Numbered from the stretch's first letter, positions 1-7,530 are shown. The stretch: 18,480 nucleotides of DNA from Anaerolineae bacterium (GCA_027036755.1 JALWDV010000027.1:1-18480); one strand, 5' to 3'. Program-made: numbers and translations. The notes: generated from the letters alone by a model not told the origin.

Positions 1-78
1 CCGGCTAGCCCCGCAGGGGCGCTGTTTCTAGCCGGGGGACTTCATCCCCCGGCGCTGGCCGCGGGCGCGAAGCGCCCC
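1..78. repeat. GC-rich double-hairpin intergenic repeat, copy 1
   Basis: This non-coding stretch folds into two strong hairpins. One has arms 31-39 and 45-53 (GCCGGGGGA/TCCCCCGGC); the other has arms 63-68 and 72-77 (GGGCGC/GCGCCC). The reverse complement of the whole stretch recurs at 13643-13716 with few differences, so it is a dispersed repeat rather than a one-off terminator. Positions 79-175, between it and the first gene, hold no gene; only the short repeat fragment at 134-156 was recognised there. Confidence 0.8.
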
Positions 79-133
79 GTTAATGAATGGATTATTTTAA
101 CTTTCCAACTCATTTGGGACGCACCCAGATGCA

Positions 134-156
134 GGAAGGACGATGTGAACCATGCC
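134..156 (-). repeat. 23-bp end fragment of the 13802-13984 element
   Basis: These 23 bases match the reverse complement of the left end of the element at 13802-13984 with a single mismatch, and they stop exactly at the element's terminal GGCATGGTTCA (here reversed). The rest of the element is absent, so this is a solo end or the remnant of a deletion. Confidence 0.6.
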
Positions 157-175
157 TAAATTTGGAATTGCTGGG

Positions 176-1459
176 TCAATGGCCAATTGTCAATGAATCG
201 CCGCCCGCGGCCAGGGGCAGGCGCTTCAGAGTCTGCCAGTTGTAGAGGCCCATTTGCACGTGCAGGGAGGCGGGGGCGTCGGCGGGAAGAGTGATCGCGT
301 AGGCGTCGGGGATGATCTCGCCGGGCAGCCAGGAGGTCATGGGCCGGTCGCCGCCCTGGGGCTGGCCGTCGAATTGGGCCACGGTGTTGCCCAGGTCATC
401 GACGACGTGGATGAAGATGTTGTAGTCGAAGTCAATGGGTTGCAGGGCCTGCCATGCGGCGTTTACGGTGATGGTCTGGCCCGGGGCGAGTTCGCCATCC
501 AGGCCGATGTTGATGAGCATGATCTGCTGGTCGCCGAAGATGGCCGCGGGGTGCTCGGGGATGGCGACATCGACGAATTGGGGAGAGAGCCCGGGTCCAG
601 CGCCTAAAATGGGCGTCAGGAGCAGCGCGGCCCAGAGCGCGGGCTTTTGCAGATCGGGGAAGAGGCGCAGCAAATAGACAGCCATCGCGGCCAGTGGCAT
701 CACGCTTATGAGCAAAAATGCGGTCTGATACTCCCCGGCCAGAAATGCGACGCCCACAAGCAGCAGGGCGGCCAACAGAAATTCCCAGATCAACCGCCGC
801 TCCTTTTTCGCCGCCAGAGATCGATGCCCGCCCAGCCGCCAGATGGTGATGATGGACATGATCAACAGCGCCAGACCGGGCGACCAGGCGAAGGGCGTGC
901 GCGGATCGACAGTCTGGATTTGCCAATGCCAGGGCGCTTCGAACAAACGAAAGAAAGCGAGCGGCGGCTGCGGCGTCGTCTTGAAGAGGGTGACAATCGT
1001 CAGCGGCAGGCCAATGGCGACGATGAGAAACTCCTTCCAGGAGCGATCTCCTGCGTTCCAGACGACGGAACTGGCTCCCACCATCAGCCACACGCTGGCC
1101 GCCGCGCCTTCGATGTAGAGAGCGCTGAGAAAGACGGGCGAATAGAGCGCCAGCAAGGCCGCCAGCACGCCCGCCCGCTCGCCCCACAACCGTCGAATCC
1201 CGAAGAAGAGGGAGAGCGCGGCCAGGAGCACGCCCAGGATGAGGCTGAGCTTGAGCGCGGCCGCGGCGCCCAGGCCCGCGGCGTGCAGAAGGCGGGCGGG
1301 AAGCAGCGCCGCTTCCAGCGGGCCTGCTGAGACGGCCAGCGCGGGCAATGCGCCCGCGCGCCACGCGGGCAATCCGGGCCGGGTCAGCGGCGCCCAGACG
1401 GGAATAGTGAGCAGCATCAGCAAAATCAGATAGCCGATGGTCGTGCGACGGGAGTGCAT
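176..1459 (-). CDS. Polytopic membrane protein, possible GT-C glycosyltransferase relative
   Basis: 427 aa. Residues 8-24 form a first membrane helix, followed by hydrophobic segments at about 65-88, 95-130, 143-160, 193-207, 223-240, 247-265 and 274-290. The region after about residue 300 is soluble and beta-rich (FDYNIFIHVVDDLGN, then MGLYNWQTL). It resembles the extracytoplasmic beta domain that often ends large glycosyltransferase-39-like membrane proteins of Chloroflexota. That resemblance is from memory of the family. No acidic catalytic pair is obvious in the first external loop, and the protein is shorter than usual GT-C enzymes, so catalysis is unproven. The ATG at 1459 has no Shine-Dalgarno sequence. 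A TATAAT box ends eight bases upstream, pointing to a leaderless message. It is divergent from the gene at 1698. Confidence 0.7.
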   Translation of the reverse strand: MHSRRTTIGYLILLMLLTIPVWAPLTRPGLPAWRAGALPALAVSAGPLEAALLPARLLHAAGLGAAAALKLSLILGVLLAALSLFFGIRRLWGERAGVLAALLALYSPVFLSALYIEGAAASVWLMVGASSVVWNAGDRSWKEFLIVAIGLPLTIVTLFKTTPQPPLAFFRLFEAPWHWQIQTVDPRTPFAWSPGLALLIMSIITIWRLGGHRSLAAKKERRLIWEFLLAALLLVGVAFLAGEYQTAFLLISVMPLAAMAVYLLRLFPDLQKPALWAALLLTPILGAGPGLSPQFVDVAIPEHPAAIFGDQQIMLINIGLDGELAPGQTITVNAAWQALQPIDFDYNIFIHVVDDLGNTVAQFDGQPQGGDRPMTSWLPGEIIPDAYAITLPADAPASLHVQMGLYNWQTLKRLPLAAGGDSLTIGH

Positions 1460-1466
1460 AACCGCG

Positions 1467-1472
1467 ATTATA
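1467..1472 (-). promoter_or_regulatory. Extended -10 box of the membrane-protein gene
   Basis: On the minus strand the sequence reads TGCTATAAT, an extended -10. The expected start site falls at about 1460, next to the A of the ATG at 1459, so the transcript would be leaderless or nearly so. No good -35 is visible at 16-18 bp, which fits an extended -10 promoter. Confidence 0.5.
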
Positions 1473-1601
1473 GCACGTCGGGCGGGGTTGAGCTATGCAG
1501 AGGGAAGTGAAAATGACAAAATTATCATTCCCAAAGCCGTGCGTATTCATACATTCTTCATACTAACCTGATAAACTGAGAGGAGAGCGTTCATCTGGAT
1601 G

Positions 1602-1630
1602 TTGACCTTTGCTTATCCGGGAAGTAAGAT
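1602..1630 (+). promoter_or_regulatory. Candidate promoter of the exported-protein gene
   Basis: A TTGACC hexamer at 1602-1607 and TAAGAT at 1625-1630 are 17 bp apart. The predicted leader to the ATG at 1698 is about 60 nt. The -10 matches consensus only 4 of 6, so this is a moderate call. Confidence 0.4.
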
Positions 1631-1697
1631 TAGGAAGCAAGCTCGCACAGCCTATCTGTTCATTTGCACGCCTTTCGATTTGCGGTAGTTCATCTTT

Positions 1698-2843
1698 ATG
1701 AAACGACTAGTCATCCCCACGCTGGCCCTGCTGACGGCCATTTTGTTGTCCATTCCCGCATTGTTCTCGAATGTCGAAGCGGAGCGCACTGTCCCCGCCA
1801 CTTCGACGCCGGTGACGAATACGATAGTGGTGCAAGTGACCGCTTCGGATGATGACACCAGCGTGCAATTGGTGACAGGTGATAATCGCAATGACTGGGT
1901 TTGGATTAGGTTAGGAACCAGTGAGACGCGCTATGTCAATGGCCTGCGTTTTCAGAATATCGATATCCCGCCCAGGTCGCGCATCGTCCGAGCCAGGCTG
2001 ATGTTGTTCAAAAGCGAATGGCATCAGGGCTTCCCCATTTTTTTGAACATCCGGGGCGAAGCTGCGGATTCAGCTCGATCATTCGCGGATTCCGAGCCGC
2101 TGGCCAGCGAGCGTCCGCTGACCGCCGCGTCAGTCGATTGGAAGATCGCTGCGCCTCCCCCCAACTACGATTGGTTCGACGCCCCGGACGTGGCTGTACT
2201 GGTGCAAGAGATCGTCAATCGTCCCGGATGGCAATCGGGCAACAGTCTCGCACTCATCATCAAAAGCGCTGAAAACACCGAGTGGCGTCATTATCTCGAT
2301 TTGCAGAGCTGGGACTTCAATCCCCAACACGCCCCCAGGCTGGAGATCGTCTACGAAACCGACGTCCATGTGCCGACCTCTACGCCCACGCTGACACCCA
2401 CGCCCACGCTGACGCCCACGCCCGAGCCCGGACGGCTGGCCATCGAGCAGGCGCAACCCATCCAGTGCAACGAGCGCTACGCGGGCGATACGCGTGACTG
2501 GGACAACAACGTCATCGCTTACACCGGCTGCCGTCCCGCCTGGCCGGAAACCGGGCCAGAGGCCGTCTATCGGCTGGATATTCCTTACGACAATGTCGAC
2601 GTGCAGTTCCAGATCTTCCCCGAGGACTCCGCCCGGGATCTGGATGTTTTTCTGCTAACGGGCGCTTATCCAGAGGATTGTTTGCAAGGGGCGGACGCCA
2701 ATCTGCTGCACACGGGCCTGAACGCCGGCGCCTATTATCTGGCGGTGGACGGCTATGACGGCGCGGCGGGCGCGTTCACCCTTGTCAGCAGTTGCACATT
2801 TCATTTCGAGAACGAGCTGTATTTGCCAGTCATCACGCGATGA
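1698..2843 (+). CDS. Exported DNRLRE-like / PPC-like two-domain protein
   Basis: 381 aa. The N-terminus is a signal peptide: MKR, a hydrophobic stretch 8-23, and probable cleavage after about residue 28. Residues 43-220 look like a DNRLRE-type beta-sandwich: paired acidic residues near the start, IPPRSRIVRARLML at 90-103, and a closing APRLEIVYE. Such domains occur in secreted and cell-surface proteins. Residues 226-244 are a Thr-Pro linker encoded by tandem DNA repeats (2382-2432). Residues 250-366 resemble a bacterial pre-peptidase C-terminal (PPC) domain, with DLDVFLL, then GAYYLAVDGYDG, and two likely disulfides from C257, C278, C328 and C366. The chain ends in ELYLPVITR, a tail type I recall from many Chloroflexota exported proteins. 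No enzymatic motif is seen; adhesion or envelope binding is the likeliest role. It converges on the small gene at 2858. Confidence 0.75.
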   Translation: MKRLVIPTLALLTAILLSIPALFSNVEAERTVPATSTPVTNTIVVQVTASDDDTSVQLVTGDNRNDWVWIRLGTSETRYVNGLRFQNIDIPPRSRIVRARLMLFKSEWHQGFPIFLNIRGEAADSARSFADSEPLASERPLTAASVDWKIAAPPPNYDWFDAPDVAVLVQEIVNRPGWQSGNSLALIIKSAENTEWRHYLDLQSWDFNPQHAPRLEIVYETDVHVPTSTPTLTPTPTLTPTPEPGRLAIEQAQPIQCNERYAGDTRDWDNNVIAYTGCRPAWPETGPEAVYRLDIPYDNVDVQFQIFPEDSARDLDVFLLTGAYPEDCLQGADANLLHTGLNAGAYYLAVDGYDGAAGAFTLVSSCTFHFENELYLPVITR

Positions 2844-2857
2844 CGCAATGAATCGTT

Positions 2858-3076
2858 CTACTCGCGTGGGCGCGTCTCGTTTTGCTCGTAGTCGGGGCAC
2901 CACGCTTCTTCGGGAATGGGACGGTTGAAGTGGGGCGCGGCGGGATTGCGGCAGAATGCGTGGCGTTTGCTCACCTGACCATCGCCGCTGCTCCAGAACA
3001 CATCCAGATGAGCGCATGTCTCACATTTGCGATTTCGCAGATGATTCCAGAACACGCGAAGTTGGTAATCACTCAT
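2858..3076 (-). CDS. Small four-cysteine (zinc-ribbon-like) protein
   Basis: 72 aa, not recognised. Four cysteines are arranged as C18-x2-C21, C42 and C60, with nearby H23, H39 and H49. This spacing could bind one zinc ion; binding is inferred. The start overlaps the stop of the gene at 3073-4107 by four bases (ATGA on the minus strand). GGAGGA lies just upstream inside that gene, so translation is probably coupled. The pairing suggests a partner or accessory role for the ParB-fold protein. Length and composition look like a real small protein: Trp and Tyr are present and there is no low complexity. Confidence 0.6.
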   Translation of the reverse strand: MSDYQLRVFWNHLRNRKCETCAHLDVFWSSGDGQVSKRHAFCRNPAAPHFNRPIPEEAWCPDYEQNETRPRE

Positions 3077-4107
3077 GGTCCTCCGCCCGAATTCTCAGCA
3101 TTCGCACCTTCGGACGTTTCCTGCGCTTGCTCCCCCTGGGATTGCTCGCTCTGGCTGGGCAGGCCCAAAATGACGTTTTTCCCGCCCATCAGTCGGGCCA
3201 GCTTGAGGCGGGCGCGTTTCAACGCCCGGCGTAATCGCTTGCCGCTGTGCACGCTGGCGAAGGTGGAGACAGCCGCTTTCTCATCCAGTTGCAGATCATA
3301 GCGCTCGCGCAACGCCTCGCGATGCTTGCACAACCACAGATAAAGGTCGGTGATGGTTCGATCCGGGAATTCGTCGAGGAGATTGCTTTCCTCGATCTCT
3401 CTGGCCAGGGGCAGATAAACGTTCTCATACCAGCTTCTGGCCGCTTCTTCATAGGGAACATCGCGACCTCGTTTTTCGCCCATATACCAGCGATGCACCG
3501 CGATCTGCTCATCGAGATCGCGATAGCGACCCGGTTCGGTGAGGCGGATGGGCGCGTCGGGATAGATTTTATCCAGCCCCGTGCGCTTGAGAAATTGCAG
3601 ACGGCTGGCTTCGATCAACCACTTGCGAAGCTCCTCCGCAGATTTGGCCTCGACGGGGATGGCGGTCTCCACCGGCGTGACATACGCTTCGATGCTCTTT
3701 TCGCCATGAGATCGAGCCACCGAGACGCGATGGTTGCCGTCTCGCACAAAGTACACATCGCCCACCTTCAGCAGATCCACCGGAGGCAGGCCCACGAGCC
3801 CCTCGCGGGCTGCATCAACCCGGGCCCAGCGTTCTTCCAGCGCCTCATTTCGGGGCAGAAAAGCGCCGTTGAAATCCTGATAACGGCCCACGCTGCCCAC
3901 GATTTTGTCCAGCGGAACTTCCTGCAAAGTGGGACGCACGCCCATCTCCTGCGCATGCAAGATCTGGCGAACCTCGTCGTAACTGAGAAGATCGCTTTGC
4001 TGGCCGCGCATGCGATCGCGCCAGTCTTTGAAAAAAGCCTGCATGTGAGCGTCTCGAAAACGCCGGTGAGCCTGGGTGAGTTGGATGTCTGTCGGGTCTG
4101 TTGTCAT
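3073..4107 (-). CDS. ParB/sulfiredoxin-fold protein with a DUF4032-like C-terminal part
   Basis: 344 aa from the ATG at 4107. Residues 107-145 carry the ParB/sulfiredoxin core: PPVDLLKVGDVYFVRDGNHRVSVA. The GNHR at 124-127 is the position that in this superfamily contacts nucleotide or phosphate. Residues 245-272 (EFPDRTITDLYLWLCKHREALRERYD) recall the DUF4032 group, from memory. The segment at 289-309 is very basic (KRLRRALKRARLKLARLMGGK) and may bind nucleic acid, and the last 25 residues are a disordered acidic tail. The frame is open to 4218, but that extension would run through the terminator at 4178-4205, so the ATG at 4107 is preferred. No Shine-Dalgarno sequence is seen. Substrate and role are unknown; it is not a chromosomal ParB, because the HTH and the ParA neighbour are absent. 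Confidence 0.7.
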   Translation of the reverse strand: MTTDPTDIQLTQAHRRFRDAHMQAFFKDWRDRMRGQQSDLLSYDEVRQILHAQEMGVRPTLQEVPLDKIVGSVGRYQDFNGAFLPRNEALEERWARVDAAREGLVGLPPVDLLKVGDVYFVRDGNHRVSVARSHGEKSIEAYVTPVETAIPVEAKSAEELRKWLIEASRLQFLKRTGLDKIYPDAPIRLTEPGRYRDLDEQIAVHRWYMGEKRGRDVPYEEAARSWYENVYLPLAREIEESNLLDEFPDRTITDLYLWLCKHREALRERYDLQLDEKAAVSTFASVHSGKRLRRALKRARLKLARLMGGKNVILGLPSQSEQSQGEQAQETSEGANAENSGGGP

Positions 4108-4177
4108 AAGCTTTGGGTCTGGCTGAGCGTGACCAGCGCACCGTGCACAAGAATTGCGGACGGGCTCGATAACGACA

Positions 4178-4205
4178 AAAACGACGGTTTTTACGCCGTC
4201 GTTTT
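4178..4205 (-). terminator. Intrinsic terminator after the GGT-family gene
   Basis: AAAACGACGG at 4178-4187 pairs with CCGTCGTTTT at 4196-4205: a 10-bp perfect stem with an 8-nt loop. The minus strand continues in T-rich sequence. It lies 36 bases beyond the stop of the gene at 4241 and argues that the next gene begins downstream at 4107. Confidence 0.8.
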
Positions 4206-4240
4206 GTGAAAATTGCAAGAAACGAGTGGCGATTACGCGA

Positions 4241-5830
4241 TTATATCACTTGCACGACGGCTCCGGCGCGGCGGGAATCGCCCGCGCCTTCGAAAACGCC
4301 TGAGGGGGAGCGTCCCACCGCGTGCGCTCCGCCGAAGAACATGTGGCGGGTGGGCCAGATGTTCACATCATACCCCCAGCGACGTAATTTTTCAACCGAA
4401 GTTGGCGCATAGCCCGCCTCGATTTGCAATGCGTTGTTTTCGAAATGGATGCGCGGCGCTTCGACGGCGTCCTTCAGCGGAAGGTGAAAATCGGTGTAGT
4501 TGAGGAACGCCTGCAAGATGGCGGAGCGGATGCGGTTGGCGCCGCCCGAGCCCACGGCCAACACGGGCTCGCCATCATGCAGCACCACCGTTGGCGCCAT
4601 CATCGAGCCGATGCGCGCGCCCGGCTGGCCTTTGAGGAAGCCGTCGGGATGCAGGTCTTCCTCGCCCAGGATGTTATTGAGGATGAGGCCGGTTCCGGGC
4701 ACGATGAAGCCGGGCGTTTCGCCCGCGGTGGTGGTCAACGCCACCAGGTTGCCATCGCCATCGAGCACGCTGATGTGGCTGGTGTTGCTGTGCTCGACCG
4801 GCGGGGGCGGGTCCTGCGGATGGTTGCGCCATCGCGTTTGCAAACGGCGGGCCAGTTCGGCTGCGTGCGTCTGAATGTTTTCGGGTGCGAGGAAAATATC
4901 AGCGTCGCCCGAGATATCGAAAAGGGGGCGGGCCAGATTGGTCTGCCTCATCACCTCCGCCAGCAGTTCCAGGTGCTCGGCGCTGCCGAAGGAGAAGCGG
5001 GCCAGATCGTAATCTTGCAGCAAGGCCAGCGAAAAGGCCACCAGCGCGCCCCCGCGAGAAGGCGGCGGGTTGGTGAGAAGTTCGTATTGGCGATAATGCT
5101 GGTGCAGGGGCCGACGCACGATCACCTGGTAGGATGCCAGGTCTTCCGCCGTGAGCAGACCGCCATGGGCTTGTTGGTCGCGGATGATGGCCCGGGCGAT
5201 TTCGCCCTTGTAGAAGATGTCCGCGCCTTCGGCGGCCAGGGCTTCCAGCGAATCAGCCAGATCTGGATTTTTGTAAACGTGCTCCGAGCGCAAAAAGGCG
5301 TGGGGAGCGCCAAACAGGCGGGCCAATTCTTCGTCTGCGGCGAAGATGTCGTACAGCAGTTCGCCCACGTACGCCCCAAAATCGCCTATTGCCACGCCGT
5401 TGCGGGCGTAGTGGATGGCGGGCTCCAGCACGGCGCTCAAGGGGAATTTGCCCAGGTCTTTCTGCATTCGACACAAGCCCGCGATGATTCCTGGCGTGGC
5501 CACGCTGGCCCGTCCGATGTGAAATATCTGGTGGGCGGGGCCATAGTTGACGGTGATGGCGTAGAAGTCCACCGGATGAGGGTGGGTCTCAGGGGTGAGC
5601 CCCCGGCCGGGGAAATCGACGAAGAAATCGTAGAGCCAGGCGCGCGCGTCACTATGGCGGAAGATGAGCCCAAAACCGCCGCCGCCGGGCGCAACCAAAG
5701 TCGGTTCGGCCATGAAGCTGGCGAATGTGGCCGCCACGGCTGCATCGACGGCGTTGCCGCCCGCCCGCAGCATCTCGGCTCCCGCTTCCGCTGTTTTTTG
5801 GCTTCCTGCCGCAATAATGCCTTTTGTCAT
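4241..5830 (-). CDS. Gamma-glutamyltransferase-family Ntn hydrolase (cytoplasmic type)
   Basis: 529 aa. The fold is that of gamma-glutamyltranspeptidases, which self-cleave before a catalytic Thr and transfer or hydrolyse gamma-glutamyl groups such as that of glutathione. Visible landmarks are GGNAVDAAVA (24-33), PGGGGFG (48-54), and the processing site SNTSHISVLDGDGN with T350 as nucleophile. Also present are LILNN (382-386), a GSMMAPTVV block with S409 where E. coli has paired serines, and GSGGANRIRSAILQ (427-440). Predicted subunits are 1-349 and 350-529. There is no signal peptide, unlike periplasmic GGT and like the YwrD type. The usual RE(T)AP substrate-arginine motif is replaced by FFVDFPGRG (69-77), so substrate preference may differ. 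The gene is monocistronic with its own terminator. The upstream gap is filled with nested repeat elements, and no Shine-Dalgarno sequence is evident. Confidence 0.9.
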   Translation of the reverse strand: MTKGIIAAGSQKTAEAGAEMLRAGGNAVDAAVAATFASFMAEPTLVAPGGGGFGLIFRHSDARAWLYDFFVDFPGRGLTPETHPHPVDFYAITVNYGPAHQIFHIGRASVATPGIIAGLCRMQKDLGKFPLSAVLEPAIHYARNGVAIGDFGAYVGELLYDIFAADEELARLFGAPHAFLRSEHVYKNPDLADSLEALAAEGADIFYKGEIARAIIRDQQAHGGLLTAEDLASYQVIVRRPLHQHYRQYELLTNPPPSRGGALVAFSLALLQDYDLARFSFGSAEHLELLAEVMRQTNLARPLFDISGDADIFLAPENIQTHAAELARRLQTRWRNHPQDPPPPVEHSNTSHISVLDGDGNLVALTTTAGETPGFIVPGTGLILNNILGEEDLHPDGFLKGQPGARIGSMMAPTVVLHDGEPVLAVGSGGANRIRSAILQAFLNYTDFHLPLKDAVEAPRIHFENNALQIEAGYAPTSVEKLRRWGYDVNIWPTRHMFFGGAHAVGRSPSGVFEGAGDSRRAGAVVQVI

Positions 5831-5860
5831 AGAGAGGATGAAAGATGGATGAAGGAAAGA

Positions 5861-6175
5861 GTAACTACCAACGTAGCAAGGTCAAAAAGTAATTGCTAAC
5901 GTACTCGACTTTAAGCCTCGAAAAGCCACGAAGGCTCGAAGTTCTTTTCGAAGGCACGAAGGGAAAATAAAGAAAAATACTTCGCGCCTTCATCTTCTTC
6001 GTGTCTTCGTGGCAAAAAGTGGTGATGAGACCTTGGTAGTTACGTCAAAAACCACGAAGGTGCGACGACACGAAGGCGCGAAGGCTGGAAAATAAGGGTT
6101 TTCTTCGTGTCTTCGTTCCTTCGAGCCTTCGTGCAATGCGTTTTCAAGGTCGAATCAGGCTGCCTGAGCAGTTAC
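5861..6175. mobile_element. Older GTAA-ended non-coding element, interrupted by a second copy
   Basis: The left end GTAACTACCAACG and the right end CTGAGCAGTTAC (reverse complement GTAACTGCTCAG) both read GTAACT inward. Removing the inner element (5889-6043) and one 8-bp duplication leaves about 152 bp, the same size as the other family members (153 and 155 bp). The rebuilt body has inverted CACGAAGG-type words that fold into a hairpin. No coding capacity is seen. The flanks are purine-rich with no convincing target duplication, as expected for an older copy. This and the inner element fill nearly the whole 385-bp gap 5831-6215; the remainder holds nothing recognisable. Confidence 0.65.
5889..6043 (-). 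mobile_element. 155-bp MITE-like element with perfect 8-bp target duplication
   Basis: The ends are GTAATTGCTAA (5889-5899) and TTGGTAGTTAC (6033-6043; reverse complement GTAACTACCAA), an imperfect inverted repeat. GTCAAAAA occurs immediately outside both ends, at 5881-5888 and 6044-6051: a perfect 8-bp direct repeat. The interior is a large imperfect palindrome built of CACGAAG words. The reverse complement is about 85-90% identical by eye to the copy at 15256-15408. No ORF is credible inside, so movement would need a transposase supplied elsewhere. GTAA-type ends with 8-bp duplications are features of the IS66 family; that link is inference. Confidence 0.8.
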
Positions 6176-6215
6176 AAAAAAAATGAGTGAAAGGATGAGG
6201 CGTCAGATAAATGCG

Positions 6216-7421
6216 TCACTGTTGGTCAGGGCCGAATTCCTGCCACAGGGCGTTGAGATATTGATAAGGCTGTGCACGGTAGGCGTCTAAATCCACCTCG
6301 AAGTGTGAAAATTCGGGAACAGGCGCCTGGGCTTGCAGGGCCTGCACCAGCTTCTTCTCGTTGCCATCGGCCCGCAGCAGGCCTGTGTATCGTCGCCAGT
6401 TGGGCCTGTCGTAGGGGGGCGATTGCCATTGGTCTTCGGGGATGTCGGCCCAGCGCCACAACCATAGCGAAGGCAGTTGGGCCTGGCGGGCCAGGGTGAT
6501 GACCTGGGCCAGGTGCTCCGCCGCTTCCTCTTCGCTGGCGTAGAAGACGCCGTCCCGGGCCATGGAGCGTTCGCCGGGCGGGGCGGTGGGCAATCCAGCC
6601 AGATAAAGGGAAACCGGCTCTCCGGCCAGGGCGTTGGTCAACTCCACAGCGAAGCTGAGCCAACGAATGCTGAGAGGAAGACGACGGCGATCGCTGGCGA
6701 AGGTGGCCATGCTCAGGCCCGGACGCCCGCCCGCCTGGAGGATGTCTTCGGGGCCAATGGCGCCTGGATTTTCCAGCGCGTCGAAGGCCAGCAAAAAGAT
6801 GTTTTGCTGCCGCGGCGCTGAATCCGCTAGCAACGCGATGGTTTCATCCAGCCAGCGCCGGGCGGAGTCCTTGTCGCTGGCTGCTGACAATCGCCCGAAG
6901 CCGGGCAGCGGCTCCCAGCCCATGAGCGCGGGATGATCTCCGTAGTAGGCCGCCAACTCGCGAATGAGTAGATCCCGGGCTTTCAACATGCGTTCATCGA
7001 TGAATGGATGACGCAGACGGCCCCAGGTGATCCATTTGTCGTTGACCAGCAACGGCCAGTGGGGCGGCAGCGGAGCGGGATTGACGCCCCAGTCGGGCCA
7101 CCACAGGGCTCCATCCCAAAATCCTGCCCACAACCCGGCCACCACTTTCAGGTCGTGGTCGGCGGCCAGTTGCAGAAAATCGCCGAAGCGATCCAACATG
7201 CGGGGATTGATGCGGTCGACGGATGGCTGAAAGTCGCGCCAGAAAAGGGGCGCGCGCACCGCGTCCAGCCCCAATGCAGCAATGTGGGCGAAATCATCGC
7301 TGATTTCTCCAGCGTCGAAACGACGCCAGAGGCGCGGGCCTGCGCCGGTGGGGAGATAACCGATGCCTAGGAGCATGAGGTTGCCTTGTGTGAATGAAGC
7401 GGGATTGCTTTTGAGCTTCAT
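6216..7421 (-). CDS. GH-A/GH5-like TIM-barrel protein, probably catalytically inactive
   Basis: 401 aa, no signal peptide. The barrel follows the clan GH-A plan: LGIGYLPT strand 1, ALGLDAVRAPLFWRDFQP (49-66), DHDLKVVAGLWAGFWDG (88-104), PALMGWEPLPGFG (164-176), PVSLYLAGLPTAP (269-281) and LPSLWLWRWAD (316-326). In active members, strand 4 ends in an Asn-Glu acid/base and strand 7 carries the nucleophile Glu (usually EFG). Here the aligned positions read PLPG and LAG, so both glutamates appear absent. It may bind a carbohydrate without cleaving it, or use other residues. The ATG at 7421 has no Shine-Dalgarno sequence; a later ATG at residue 16 would cut into the unconserved head only. The gene stands alone, with repeats on both sides. 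Confidence 0.7.
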   Translation of the reverse strand: MKLKSNPASFTQGNLMLLGIGYLPTGAGPRLWRRFDAGEISDDFAHIAALGLDAVRAPLFWRDFQPSVDRINPRMLDRFGDFLQLAADHDLKVVAGLWAGFWDGALWWPDWGVNPAPLPPHWPLLVNDKWITWGRLRHPFIDERMLKARDLLIRELAAYYGDHPALMGWEPLPGFGRLSAASDKDSARRWLDETIALLADSAPRQQNIFLLAFDALENPGAIGPEDILQAGGRPGLSMATFASDRRRLPLSIRWLSFAVELTNALAGEPVSLYLAGLPTAPPGERSMARDGVFYASEEEAAEHLAQVITLARQAQLPSLWLWRWADIPEDQWQSPPYDRPNWRRYTGLLRADGNEKKLVQALQAQAPVPEFSHFEVDLDAYRAQPYQYLNALWQEFGPDQQ

Positions 7422-7436
7422 CTATGATAATCATAG
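7422..7436 (-). promoter_or_regulatory. Perfect palindrome containing a -10-like TATGAT at the start codon
   Basis: CTATGAT-A-ATCATAG is a perfect 15-bp palindrome touching the ATG at 7421. On the minus strand it contains TATGAT (7430-7435), nine bases before the ATG, so it could be both a -10 box for a leaderless message and a repressor site. No clear -35 is present. Confidence 0.35.
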
Positions 7437-7469
7437 TGGCGACGAACGCCAAACATCTCTCCCAAAACA

Positions 7470-7497
7470 AACGCCCCGGCAAGATTGCCAGGGCGTT
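7470..7497 (-). terminator. Intrinsic terminator downstream of the phasin-like gene
   Basis: AACGCCCCGGCAA (7470-7482) pairs with TTGCCAGGGCGTT (7485-7497) with one mismatch and a two-base loop. The minus strand then runs TTTGTTTTGG. The tight loop may open to four bases in vivo. Confidence 0.65.
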
Positions 7498-7530
7498 GTG
7501 CTGATGCTATTTGAAGGTGATGGCTCTACA

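Noticed and set aside
432..1550. 372-aa minus-strand frame overlapping the first gene
   Set aside because: Low-complexity Arg/Ala/His-rich translation of a shifted frame; the 176-1459 frame has proper membrane helices.
4108..4218. N-terminal extension of the ParB-fold protein
   Set aside because: Would translate the terminator of the upstream gene; the ATG at 4107 gives a sensible start.
4424..5899. 491-aa open frame on the plus strand
   Set aside because: It is antisense to the well-supported GGT-family gene; long shadow frames are expected in GC-rich coding DNA, and its sequence has no family features.
5861..6175. Classical REP/BIME cluster
   Set aside because: The 8-bp flanking duplications and constant element length fit transposed MITE-like elements better; a REP origin for the internal words is not excluded.
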